NCBI GenBank assembly: GCA_026826555.1
Contig: JAKSZT010037307.1
Coordinates: 2,681,879-2,745,878 of the forward strand
DNA length: 64,000 nt
Direction: 5' to 3'
DNA from: Tolypeutes matacus
Taxonomy: Eukaryota > Chordata > Mammalia > Cingulata > Chlamyphoridae
Both the position numbers and the translations under genes were made by a program. The notes under the pieces are model-generated. The model saw only the letters and a list, made by a program, of their open reading frames with translations. It was not told where the DNA came from and searched no databases. This document shows positions 1 through 30,479 of the stretch, in pieces; the first letter of the stretch is position 1, and every line of letters starts with the position of its first letter.

Positions 1-2675
1 GAGAAAGCTGGGGACTGGCTGAAGGCTCCCAGCCAGAGAAGCAGGAGGGGAGGGTTCTCAGTCCCGGGCAGGTATGGGTAGGAGGGCCCTCACCCCGGGG
101 CAGAGGCAGGCCTGGGAGGGGAAGACAGTGTGCGAGAGTGTGCGTATGCCACCTCGGAACACCTGTTTCTCTCCTCAAGGAAGGCCTTTGTTCCTGCTGA
201 TTGGCCTGCACTCTCGTCCCCCAGGTCGCTGGTCAGTGCCCCTGCCAGTCAGGATTTGGGGGCTGCACGTGCTCACAGTGTCAGGACGGATATTGGGGTG
301 ACCCAGAGCAGGAGTGCAGAGATGAGGGGACACTCATGCAGTCCACCGCCGGGGAAGGCTGTCCTGCAGGGACTACTCAGTATGAGTAGCAGGGGGAACA
401 TTTGAGATTTTCCCAAGGGAGAGCACAGCATGCTTACTGCTGTATCCCCCAAGACGTAAAGAAATACAGGCTGTAGGGATACAGTGTTGGCAAGGCCAGG
501 CTGGGGGTGTCCACAGACAGGATGCCTTGGGTGGCTCTTTCCTGACCTCACTCCCAGCCCTTGGCCTTGGCTGACCCCTTCCCTGTGCTGTTTCCCTGCA
601 CAAAGGCTGCCATGGAGTCCAGCCTCTCCAGCCAGCATGCACGGTCACACTGAGTAGTGGCTTCGATGAGGGCTGCTGGGCACCCTCACGCACACACAGC
701 ACTCTCACCCTTCAGGTCATGGGCTGGGGCAAGTACCATCTGCTTCCTGCCCTGACCCTCTCTTTCCCCCACAGCCTATGCCTGTGACCCACAGGCTCCA
801 TCACACCCAGTTGTGACCCACACACAGGCACCCACCTCTGCAGAGAAGGCATTTCACGGCTGAGGTACCAGGTGGCTTCCCACACTGCACTTCCTGCCCT
901 ATTTGTTTCAACTCCTGGGACCAACACCTGGCTCTGCTAGTGTTGCAGTGGAAGCCGGGGCCCAGGAGGAGTCTACCCTATGCCTGGGGGTGCCTGGCTG
1001 GCAGGCTGGGGGCCAGGGTGGATGCCTGCTGGCCCTGAAAGAGGTACTGCAGCAGGCACAGGCCCTCCTGGAGGCTCCCTTGTTGGCTGTGAGGACCCTA
1101 CATCAACTTGCAGACTCAGGCAGGGGGTCTGGGATCAGCAGGGAGGGGTTCCCTGGCCAGCTTCTCTGGGTCAGGAATTCAGAGGGTCACAGATTGGCCT
1201 GTCTGAATCCTGGGTCTGGGAGTCGGGTGGGTTTCCCTGCATGAGGAGTCATGGAGCAGAGGGCACCTCTGGCCAGGCTGATGTGCCATTTCCCCACAGG
1301 TGAGAAGTGACTGCATTGGTCTGGACTGCGGGCTACAGGACAAGTTGTAGCTAAAAGTGGGCCGTGGACCAGGGGGCAGTGTGAATGCCTGGAAGCGTTA
1401 TCACGGGAGCTAGACTGTGTCAAAGGCTTGGTCTGGCCCAAGGGGCCACAGGAGCCCAAGGTGAGGCCAGATGAGTTGGTGGGTTGGCAGCAGATGAGGG
1501 CAGGGGCTAGGCTGGGGCAGGAGGAAGGGACTAGGTGCCCTTGCTGGCAAATCTGGGGTACACAGAAAGCTGATTGGCCCTGCCCCAGTGAGTGGAGCCC
1601 TGAGCTGCACCTTATCCACCCCTCTCAACCCTGCAGATGCTTGGTTCCAGGCTCCCTCAGCTGCCCTGCTGTCCCAGAAGGCCATGCTCAGAGCCCAGGT
1701 CATGGTCAAACTTGGAGGACTGGACAGCATCCTGGGACGGGCCCAATAGTCCTGGTGATGGATGGAGCAGTTGCTGTGGGAGCCGGCCCGGCCCATAGCT
1801 ATGTTAGGGAAGAAACTGAAGAGGCTGGTCGACAGGGCCCATAGCTGCACCCGAAGGTTCTGGGGCTCCTGGTCAGAGCTGGAGTGGTGGGTGGATCACT
1901 GGGGGCGGGGAGCTGTCAAGGTGAGGACTCTCTTCTAGGGGTAGCCTGGGTGTAGGACAGTGAGGCATGTACTCCTCTCTTGGTTGCTCATCTCATTGAC
2001 GGGAATGCCAGGCATGGGGATCTGTGTTCCTGTGCCCTATGGGGCTCCCCCCCTGCCCGGGGTCCCTGCCAACTGCCCAGTTGGCTCTGGTTGCCTCCCA
2101 TAACTCCTCCCACAGCCTGGACATAGCAGTCACAGCCTTGGAGGCAGCACCAGCAAATGGTATAGAGCCATGGGGGCCATGGGTGGGAGCGATGGAAGGA
2201 GTCACAGTGGACCTTGGCTTGGCCACAGGGTAGCAAGAGATACATTGCATATACTCACTCCCACCAGCTGCAGCAAATCTAGGCCATAGCAGGTGCCACA
2301 AGAACCCTGGCCTGGGAGACGTGGCGTTGTGCAAGGGGTTCCTAGGGTGTGGTTGCCATGGCCCATGCAGGCAACCATGCAGGCTATCCAGTGCTTCCTT
2401 GCAGGTACATGTCTGCTTGTCATGTGTCTGTCCACAGCTGAGGACAGGGGCAGGTGGGCATCCAGCACACTGCTATGATACTTCTTCCAGAATGAAGAAC
2501 ACTCATAACGGCTGAGCAGGGGTCAGGTGGGAACTGGTATGCTGGTAAATGATCAACAACTGGCTGAGGATCAAGAGGAACTATTTGTTACATTTGCCAA
2601 TTTTCATGGTGTAAATAATCCCACCATGGCTGATTTTGATCTACCTGCCAATTAACAACTGATTTGCAAAATCTT

Positions 2676-2840
2676 GGGGAGTGGATGTGGTTTAAGGGAT
2701 TGAGCACCTCCCTCCCACATGGGAGGTCCTGGTGCCTCCTGAAAAAATGATGAGCAGACACAGAGAGCAGACAGTAGTGAGCCGAACAATGGTGGGGCGG
2801 GGGGGGAAATAAATAAATAAAACTTAAAAAAAAATAAAAT
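2676..2840 (+). repeat. tRNA-derived SINE (DAS-type), diverged
   Basis: The head reads gtggatgtgg...gggattgagcacc and is followed by a cgcc-poor middle with gacacagagagcagacag and an aaataaataaataaaac tail, the layout of the other DAS-type copies here. Short imperfect flanking repeats (aaaatcttgg / aaaattcttgg) suggest the insertion ends. It sits inside the laminin pseudogene. Confidence 0.7.
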
Positions 2841-3460
2841 TCTTGGAAATTTAACAATTGGCTATTGAAAGCCTCCAGCATACCACTGGGTAGATGTGTC
2901 AGGGGTGGGGTCAGCGAGAGGTTAGGATCAGGGTACAGGACCCAGGACCCTAACCCCCTTTCCCACAAATGAAGGTGCAGATGTTGCAAGTTTGGAGCTG
3001 GTGGCATCGTGTGGGCTGGTAGTGCCCCTACCCCGAGGCAGGGCAGCAGGCATTGCCCTCCTGCCGGGTCAGATCCAGGGTGTCCTTCCTGCACCAGACA
3101 CCATGGGTTGGGAGCTGCCCAGAGCTACAGGTGTCCTCCATCAGGCACAGCAGAGCAGGTGAGGGGCCAGGAGCCTGGAGCTGGAGTTCGTAGGGTGGAG
3201 ATGGAAGGGGTACCTGATTGAGTGTCAGTGCCCTTCAGTGAAATCACAGCCAGGACTCAGGACAAAGTGCCGGATGTTCAGAGGGTGCTAGCTGAGGGGG
3301 GACTCACACAGGGACAGCAGAGCAAGGGCTGTGGATGACAGAGCGGGCACTTCAAAGCCTGGAGGCCTGTGTCCAGGAGGTGATACCCCATCTGCACCCC
3401 TCAGCTCCCTCACACCTCTTTTTCAGTGACTGCCATGATCCCCAGTCCCACTCAGATTCT

Positions 3461-3658
3461 TTTTTTTTTTTTTTTATAATACTCTTTATTATTTCTTGAA
3501 TTTCTGTAGTTACTGGAATGATGGCCATTCGTTCATTCTTTTTTTTTTTTTTTTTAATTTTTTAATTTTTTAAAATTTTACCAGGAGGTCCCAGGGATCG
3601 AACCCAAGTCCCTCCATATGGGAGACAGATGCCCAGCCATTTGAGCCACATCTGCCCC
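3461..3658 (-). repeat. tRNA-derived SINE with extra 3' segment
   Basis: Read on the minus strand, a tRNA-like head (gtggctcaaatggctgggc, then a GGTTCGA-type B box) at the right end is followed by an A-rich tract at about 3540-3580, then about 62 bp of unique sequence containing aataaa, then a second poly(A) at 3461-3476. The 14-base duplication cccactcagattct flanks the whole block at 3447-3460 and 3659-3672, so both parts inserted together. See the finding on possible 3' transduction. Confidence 0.8.
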
Positions 3659-4694
3659 CCCACTCAGATTCTTGAACCACTGTGATGGCATGGCTCTTCG
3701 GAGTATTCTGACCATGCTGATGCTCAACCTAGTGTCCCCGTTACCCCCTGACCTTTGCCCTAGGTGGCAGGCCACCTAGCTCAGATGGGGCTGGTAGAGG
3801 ATGTGGCTCCAGGCCTGGGGCATTTGTCCAGGGCAGCTGATGTCCTCAGAATGCGTTTGGCCTTGAGTCAGCACAGGCCCAGGAGGCAGAACAATGGGCA
3901 GCATGGGCCATGGGCATAGCTGAGAGCCTGAGTAAGGTGAAGTGGGGGGCAGTGGGCCTTGGGGTCTCAGAGACCTCTTTGGAGCAGTGGGAGGTAAGGT
4001 TTAGGCTGGGGCCTGGCTAGAATGGGCTGAGGCAGGATCTCAGTTCCAAAAGCCCCTGCCCCCCCAGGAACCTTGGGCAGAGATAGATTTGGGACAATAG
4101 GGTCTGCGTGGGGTGGGGGTTTCAGGTCCAGCCTCTGTTCTTGGAGTTGCAGGTGGCCTGGTCAAGTGTGGCAGAGTTGCAGGAGGGCACAGATAGCCTG
4201 GTGACCACACTGTAGGTCACAGGAGAATGGGTACAGTGAGCATGGGCTGAGGCCCAGGAACTGCTGAAGCAGGTACATAGCAGCTGGAGCCACCTTGAGG
4301 GTGTGTGGCTGGGCAGTAGTGGGGGGATATGGGTGGGGCAAGCACAGGGATACGGTCAGGGCCAGGGTCAGATGGGAGGGCCAAGGTCAAAGCAGGGATA
4401 GCGTGGGAGGGTCACATTAAGTCCAGACTCGTGTAGGGATCAGAGCTGGGGCCAAAGCTCAGTACAGGGATCAAGCAGTGATTAGAGTTAGGGCTGGTTT
4501 AGGGTTAAGGCCAGGATCAGAGGTCAGGGCCAGGACGCAGAGCCTGGCTCAAGCGGCATGATCCCAGGGTTGAAGCACCACCTGGTACAGAATGAACAAC
4601 CTCTGAGCGAGCGGGCGGCAGTCCTGCAGGCCCTGGGGCAGTGGGAAGCAGAGCTGCTTGAGCACCTGCGGGTGTGTGTGCCAACATCTATGGG

Positions 4695-5030
4695 TGCCAG
4701 CAAGCGGGACTCTGGGACCACCTGGGTGACTCAAAGTGACTCCAGAATGAACCAGAAACCCCCCGGCTTTGAGAGACCAGGGACTCTACTGAGTGTCCAC
4801 TGACCCTGAGTGACCCCTGTGGTGTGTCTCTGTGACTCCCCCAGGGGCCCCTTTGACCTGGAGAAACCAGAAAACATGTAACACCCCTTGTGACCCCATA
4901 AGGCCACCCAGTGCTCCTGACCCCGATAGCCCCTTTGTCTGAGTGACCTCCCAAATTCTGAGTTTCCTTTAGTATCTCTGAGTCGCCAATGTTTACTACG
5001 TAACTCCCAGAGTGACCAGAAACGCCTACT
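4695..5030. repeat. Degenerate GTGAC-rich tandem-like region
   Basis: The pentamer gtgac or gagtgacc recurs many times (for example at about 4723, 4735, 4809, 4831, 4889, 4943 and 5013), mixed with accagaaa-type words. Spacing is irregular, so this is at best an old, degraded minisatellite. It separates the end of the laminin pseudogene from the LAMB2 promoter. No gene is seen here. Confidence 0.35.
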
Positions 5031-5059
5031 GCAGAGGACTGGAGTAACCGCCGCCCCCA

Positions 5060-6131
5060 ACCCGCTCCCCTTCCTAAAGCTCCAGGATCACTCTGCGGAA
5101 CGCCCCCCCTCCCCGGGGCCAGCAATGCCAGTGCCCCCGCCCGGCCCCGGAGAGAGCTGGCGCAGCTGCGGCGGTCCCGGCCAGCCCCGCCCGGCGCGGA
5201 CCCGCGCGCTCCCAGGTCCCCGCGGTCCCAGGGGCCTGGGCGGGGCGCGCGCCTGCCGGCCGCGCGCATTCCAAGCCGGGGCTCGGGCGCTCCCGGCGGG
5301 CCGGAAGGTCTGGAGCGGATTCATTGCCACACGATTGGGATTCGCTCGCAGCTGCTCCGTCCGGAGTCGCCTGCCCAGCACCCATCTTCACGGGGCGACA
5401 CTGAGGCCGCGCTTCTGTCTGCCTGCTGGAGTGACAGGGGGAGACCCCAGGGGTAGAGCGCAGCCTTTCTCCATGTCTCTCCCCACCCTGTCCCTTTCCT
5501 CGGGCGGCGCTTGAGCTCCCCGCAGCCCTGAAACGGGGAGCTCAGCTCCCCTGTGCGCGCGCTCTCGCCTGCCCCTTGCTGGAGCCTTGGAACCCAAGGC
5601 CGAAGTTGAGGGTCACGTCTAAGACCCCCATGACGCCGGAGACAAAGGCTAGACTCCTTGGCCCGGAGTTAGAGTTCCCGAAGATCAGACCCCTCTCCTC
5701 TGCTCTGGCCATGCCCCCGACCTGGGGCACCGCCTTCCAGTTGTGGTCTAAAGCCCCGGCCTCAGCACGGGACTGGGCAGGATTTGCGGGCGGGCCGGCC
5801 GGCGGCTCTGGCTCCCGCAAAAAGGGTCGTTTTCAGAGGGCAGGGCTAGGGGCTAGGGTGGGGGGCTTCAGCGCGGCGTTCCTCCTGCCCGCGATGCAAT
5901 CCGCTCCGCGCTTTCCTGCCCACCGCGCCTCCCAACTTTTCTCAGTCTTGGTACTTCCAGCCAGTGGAGGGACCGCTGGACAGACCACAGACAGACAGAC
6001 GGAGGGCCTGGAGAGGAACGGACCAGCGACCCCCACGGGCAGGGTCAGCGCGGGGCCAGTGAGGGAGGGGGTGGCCGCACGACCCGCAGACTGCTCATCC
6101 CTCCCTCCTGGTTCGCCGCCGCCCCTTCGGG
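5060..6131 (+). promoter_or_regulatory. LAMB2: LAMB2 CpG-island promoter and 5' UTR region
   Basis: Base composition changes sharply to GC- and CpG-rich at about 5050-5310 (ccgcgcgc, ggggcggggcgcgcg words) and stays fairly CpG-rich to the start codon at 6132. Human LAMB2 has a non-coding first exon, so the transcription start is probably in the 5100-5550 part, with an intron before the coding start. I cannot place the exact start or first splice donor from sequence alone. No convincing TATA box was seen. Confidence 0.6.
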
Positions 6132-17608
<11,477 letters not shown>

Positions 17609-17679
17609 CTCCCGCCCAGGGCCCACCCCGGGCCTAGCCCGTCCCTCACGCCTACGGTGCTGCATATGGCAGCGCCCCC

Positions 17680-17685
17680 AATAAA
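17680..17685 (+). terminator. LAMB2: LAMB2 poly(A) signal AATAAA
   Basis: The canonical hexamer aataaa lies 72 bases after the stop codon, giving a very short 3' UTR of about 90-100 nt, followed within 40 bases by a t- and g-rich stretch (tgctgtctcgccttggtttgg). Confidence 0.9.
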
Positions 17686-17739
17686 CCGGTGTGAACTTCC
17701 ACTCTGCTGTCTCGCCTTGGTTTGGGGCGGGCGGGGGCT

Positions 17740-18049
17740 CTGGGCCCGAACCCGGGGGCTGACACCCGGCGTGCCCGAGGCACTGGGCTCCGCCCTCTCC
17801 GCTCGGCCCCGCCCCGGGGCCGCCTGTCGCCGCGTGCCCGCGCCCGCCGGAAGTGCGTCACCAGCCCGGCGCCCCGCCTCCCGGGGCCGTAACCAGAAAT
17901 CGAAACAAAACAAGCTGCTGAGGAGGCGGCGGCGGCGGCGCCGGGACGGGGGAGGGGCGCGCCGGAACCGGAACCGACCTGACGCCGGAACCGGAACCGA
18001 GAGCGGGTTGCCAGGGCCCGAGCAGGGCTGGCAGCGGCGGCCTAGCTCG
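17740..18049 (+). promoter_or_regulatory. USP19: USP19 CpG-island promoter and non-coding exon 1
   Basis: A CpG-dense block starts right after the LAMB2 3' end. At 17847-17855 there is an ETS-type word ccggaagtg followed by the CRE-like tgcgtcac. The 17-base word gccggaaccggaaccga occurs twice, at 17961-17977 and 17984-18000. A strong donor gtgagt at 18050 ends the presumed non-coding exon 1 (gcctagctcg|gtgagt). The exact start site is unknown but is probably between 17900 and 18010. Confidence 0.65.
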
Positions 18050-19476
18050 GTGAGTGGGGCAGGCCGCCCCTCGCCCCGCTGGCCGGAGCGGGGAGACCGT
18101 GGCGCGGGCCGGGGGCGGCCTCCTCAAGGTCACGGGCCGTGCCAGCCCCACCTCTCGAGCCCTGTGGCGCGCCGGGCCCGCCGGCACCACGGGGCCGTTA
18201 CGCCACGACCGTAGCTGGCCGCCCGCCTCGGAGGGGGCTGGCGGCGAGAGAACGACTTCCTGGAGGAGGTGGTGGCGGGCCCGGGGTTGGGAGGCTGGAG
18301 CTCGGTCGCGGCCCGTCAGGGTCTCAGGTCTGTGGTCCGTATTCTGGCGCAGCCGTTTCAGGCCGGCTCTGGTGCCCAGGCAGCCCTTTCCACGCCTCGA
18401 CGCCCCCCGAGGATGGGTGAGGGATGCGCCCTTGGGCTCGGGCCTGCGTAGGAGGCGGCAGGTGTCCGCCTCTCCAGTCCGGATCCGCATGCATCACGAT
18501 CCAGCCCCTCCAGCACCCCGTGGAAGGGTTGCGCACACACACGCACAGGCCACCCAGACTCCCTGTCCTGCTCCTGGCTCAGGCTAGGCTTCAGGCTGCC
18601 AAGGGTCCTGGAACCATGGTTCAACCCCAGCCCTATATCTCAGTATCTTATTTTGACTAACTTCATTTTCGATGGAGAAACGGTCCCGAATCCACTGGTT
18701 TCTGTGGCTCAGACTTGATGAAGAAGGGAACCGGGAAGGAAAGGGATAATGTTTGTTTCAGCCTCAGGTTGCCTGTCTGTCCTGGAGAGGAGGGGGTGCT
18801 GCTGAAGGGGCACTTTAGCATCTTGATACCATTTTCATTCCAGCATTTGCAGACCCCTCTCTGCTTGGGACAGCAGCTAGGAGAGAGGAATCTCTTTTGG
18901 GATGAAGGAAGGAAACTTAATCAGTGCCCAGGAGCAGGTTCTAATAAGGGTGGGGGCACCTTGGTCCCAGGACTTTGGCTGGGCAGTGATAGACTTGGGC
19001 AGGGCCTGTTGTCAGCCACAGAGCCTGGTTCTGCTGCTTGAATGTCTCCTCCTTTCCTGCCTTCCCCCTCTACCTCCCACTTCTTGGGTGGTGACTAAGC
19101 AGCCAGTGAGAGTAAAGGAGAAGTGAGCGTCCTGCCCAGAGCACCAGCCCTGTGGGTCAGAGCCATGGCTCCTGTCCAGAGTGGTGGAGGCGCCTGGTCT
19201 CAGGCCATGGCTGCCTTGATCTGGCACATCCTTAGCCAGGCTTCCAGCTTTGTGGGTCTGTTATGGCAGGCACTGGGAGGCTTTTCCAGAAGTGGTTGCT
19301 GCTACTTGCATTATTTATTTCCCTTTCAGAATAGCCTGAGAGTATCCAGAGCTACTTCAGGTTGCTGGGAGATATTGTTCTGTAGGGTTAAAAGTGTCCT
19401 GGGTTGCTGAGCCCTGGCTATCGCCAAGGAGCAAATTGTTGGGCCTTGGCAGCGATCACTGATTCCTTCTCATTAG
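18050..19476 (+). other. USP19: USP19 intron 1, no gene seen
   Basis: This stretch joins non-coding exon 1 to the first coding exon, whose acceptor is probably cattag ending at 19476. The first 500 bases are CpG-rich shore; the rest is unremarkable single-copy-looking sequence. Short open frames here have no recognisable protein features. Confidence 0.55.
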
Positions 19477-19612
19477 GCTGTCAGTTCCCTGTTGGAGAAT
19501 TTGGCCACAAAGAGTTGCCAAGATAGCTGGGCCAGGAAGGAAGCGCCGCAGCCCTGACCCAGACGCTGTTGCCGATCCCGGGGCACTCTGGCTGTCGACT
19601 AAGCGGCTCAAG

Positions 19613-28381
<8,769 letters not shown>

Positions 28382-28626
28382 GCTTGTTTACAGGCAGCTG
28401 CTGTGAGCTGGCCTGCCCGCCTGCCTGCCAGGCCAGGCTGCCTCTGGCGGGAACTGACTGGCTTTTGGGGCTCTGTGTGTACATCTGTGGGAAGAGGGCT
28501 GGGATTGTGCCCCTTTAGGGGTAGAGGGAGCCAGATCTGTCCAGCTATCTGTCTGTTCATCCTGCTGCTCTGACCCTTGGCCTGGGGCTTACCCTTGCCC
28601 AAGCTGCTACTTGTACTTAAAGTCTT

Positions 28627-28632
28627 AATAAA
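28627..28632 (+). terminator. USP19: USP19 poly(A) signal, membrane isoform
   Basis: AATAAA lies about 245 bases after the stop at 28381, followed by a t-rich region at 28660-28685. Confidence 0.85.
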
Positions 28633-28795
28633 GTGAGACTATTCAGGCCCGAACTCGTCTCTCTGTCTCAATGCTGCTGCTGTCTGCGCCTGCCCTGGGG
28701 CCCTCCCTTGGGTGCCGGGGCTCCAAGCCAGCACCCCCGGGATGCCAGGCAGCATGCTGGGCAGCCCCCAACCCTGTCCTCATATTCTGTTGCAG

Positions 28796-28912
28796 GGACT
28801 AGGCCCTGGCCAGGCCCCCGAGGCGGCCCCCCCGCGGACAGCCCCTGAGCGCTTCGCCCCCTCTGTGGACCGCCCAGCCCCCACCTACAGCAACATGGAG
28901 GAGGTCGATTAG
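28796..28912 (+). CDS. USP19: USP19 alternative terminal exon (cytosolic isoform)
   Basis: After a good acceptor (ctgttgcag) this exon is in phase with the donor of exon 25 (27147). It encodes 38 residues, starting GLGPGQAPEAAP and ending TYSNMEEVD, then TAG. Human USP19 has the same alternative tail, ending in EEVD, the motif HSP70 and HSP90 use to bind TPR proteins. Splicing here would omit the transmembrane exon, making a soluble enzyme. Its 3' UTR runs to about 29290. Confidence 0.88.
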   Translation, partial: GLGPGQAPEAAPPRTAPERFAPSVDRPAPTYSNMEEVD

Positions 28913-29260
28913 CAGGTCCCTGGTTGGTGGGAGGGGACTGGGTTTGGGGGATCCCCTATAGAGGGCCAGCTCTTTGCCACTTCTTCTTCTCTAACCCAGG
29001 GGACACTGGCTCCATCGGGGAGTTGGGGTGTGTGTGACTTGGGGCTAATGGTCTCCCAGGTGAGGCCCTAGTCAGCTTGGCCCTCAACCAGTGGGCCTTG
29101 ACTTCTCTAGCTGCCCCAGTTCTGTGTGTGAATTTGATTCTCAGTTGTACTTTTAATTCTTTCTGACTCACATTATAAAACGTTATAATTTTATTCTACA
29201 ACTTGTATTTTTTTTTTTTGCATTTTGGAAGTGATTGCTGCTGTTTAAATATATTTTAAA

Positions 29261-29273
29261 AATAAATAATAAA
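29261..29273 (+). terminator. USP19: Distal USP19 poly(A) signals
   Basis: Two overlapping AATAAA hexamers (29261-29266 and 29268-29273) follow an AT-rich run, about 350 bases after the EEVD isoform stop. They fit the distal end of that transcript. Confidence 0.75.
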
Positions 29274-29598
29274 TAAGTGGACATAGTGACTGTGATGCAC
29301 TAGGTGCTGCGGCCACCTCCCCTCCTCATTATCTGGCGTGTGTGTGTGCGTGTGTGTATATGTGTTAGAGGCTCTGGTCTGAGGAGAAATGCTGGGCATG
29401 GAGGGATGAGGGTGGAGTCCCAGTTCCTGCGCCATGGGTCCTGAAGCCCCCAGTGCCTGTTGCCTTTTGGTCCACTGGCTCTGGGTCCCATATGGAGATG
29501 GCTGTTGTTGGCATCATTAAGACATCACTTCTAAGGGGTAGAGGAGTATACCATGAGGTTCCAGAAGCTCACTGTGGGTTAAAAGATACAGGCACTGG

Positions 29599-29708
29599 GG
29601 GCGGATGTGGCTCAACTGGTTGGGCGTCCGTCTCCCATATGGAGGGACCTGGGTTCGAACCCTGGGACCTCCTGGTAAAATAAAAAATAAGAAAAATAAA
29701 AATAAAAA
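29599..29708 (+). repeat. Short tRNA-derived SINE with perfect 18-bp TSD
   Basis: The body starts gggcggatgtggctcaactgg (A box) and has a B box ggttcgaaccc, then an A-rich tail. The direct repeat aaaagatacaggcactgg flanks it at 29581-29598 and 29709-29726 without a mismatch, so the insertion looks recent. This is the short, head-only subfamily. Confidence 0.93.
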
Positions 29709-30479
29709 AAAAGATACAGGCACTGGAGTGGCAGCCAGACAGCAGGTCATGGAGGACTTGCTGGGGGACAGCAGGAGGCGTTGCCCTCTGGAACCCCCAA
29801 CCCATGGCAGAGCTGGAGCCTGCAGCCTCCAGAGGTCACCGAATTCCATCCTGGCTCCAATTGATAATCCTGGGGTCTGTGGGAGGTGCTCACTTCTTAA
29901 TCTTGAGGCTCAGTCTGGGCAGGACAGATGTGGCCAGGGTGCCAACTACTCATGGAGGAGCATAGTTAGAATTTGGGCTCAAATTTCGGGGGAAGAGGTT
30001 TCCTTCCTGTTCTTAGGTCTTCCTTTGCCTCCTTAGTGGTTTGAGCACTATCGAGATCTCTCCGGAGAGAAGAGCAGGAGCAGAGATAATCTTGGCAGAC
30101 TTCCCTTGGGAGTGAGGGTGCCTGGGCCTTGCCAGGCCATCGCTTCCACTGAGACCTCAAGTCCTGACTGTGGTCCCAGGCTGTTCACCCACAGTAGGTC
30201 TGCAGGCTTGTCCCAGCATCAGGACCTCTGCAACACAGAGCAGGGGCAAATCTTGTGAAAAGCCCCCTTGCCTCCCTTTGTGAATAATGCTGTCTCCTTC
30301 TCTCTCCTGTTGCATGGGGGCAGGGATGAGTATCTCCAGCTGGAGGAAATGGGGAGTGAAGATATTGAGGGGGCAGGTGTTTAGAGAAGCAAGAGAGGGA
30401 GTAAGAGGCCAGACAGGGTCCTTACTCCCAAGCCTGTGGGGCCACAATCTTAAAGGAAACTCAGCACAGAAGCCCTCAC

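Larger units (their letters stand above)
190..4700 (+). pseudogene. LAMB2P1: Decayed LAMB2-like laminin beta pseudogene
   Basis: Fragments of a laminin beta chain appear in the same order as in LAMB2 but are broken by stops, frameshifts and lost exons. Around 224-320 there is a laminin EGF-like (LE) piece reading [13 protein letters not shown] then [11 protein letters not shown]. Around 776-1120 lies the last LE repeat running into coiled-coil domain II (CPICFNSWDQHLALL resembles the LAMB2 junction [16 protein letters not shown]), but two frames are needed to read it. Around 1301-1440 is a possible domain alpha remnant (CIGLDCG) with an in-frame stop. Coiled-coil-like pieces follow at about 1636-1740, 3764-3900 and 4150-4280. 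The last, 4556-4680, matches the extreme LAMB2 C-terminus in spacing. Human has the pseudogene LAMB2P1 in this position; orthology is inferred from position and content. The 5' part lies before the window start. I could not assign 1850-2600 to laminin exons. Confidence 0.75.

Noticed and set aside
4340..4530. Interstitial telomere-like tract (gttagggctggtttagggttaagg)
   Set aside because: Only two or three imperfect TTAGGG-like words within generally G-rich sequence; not a tandem array.
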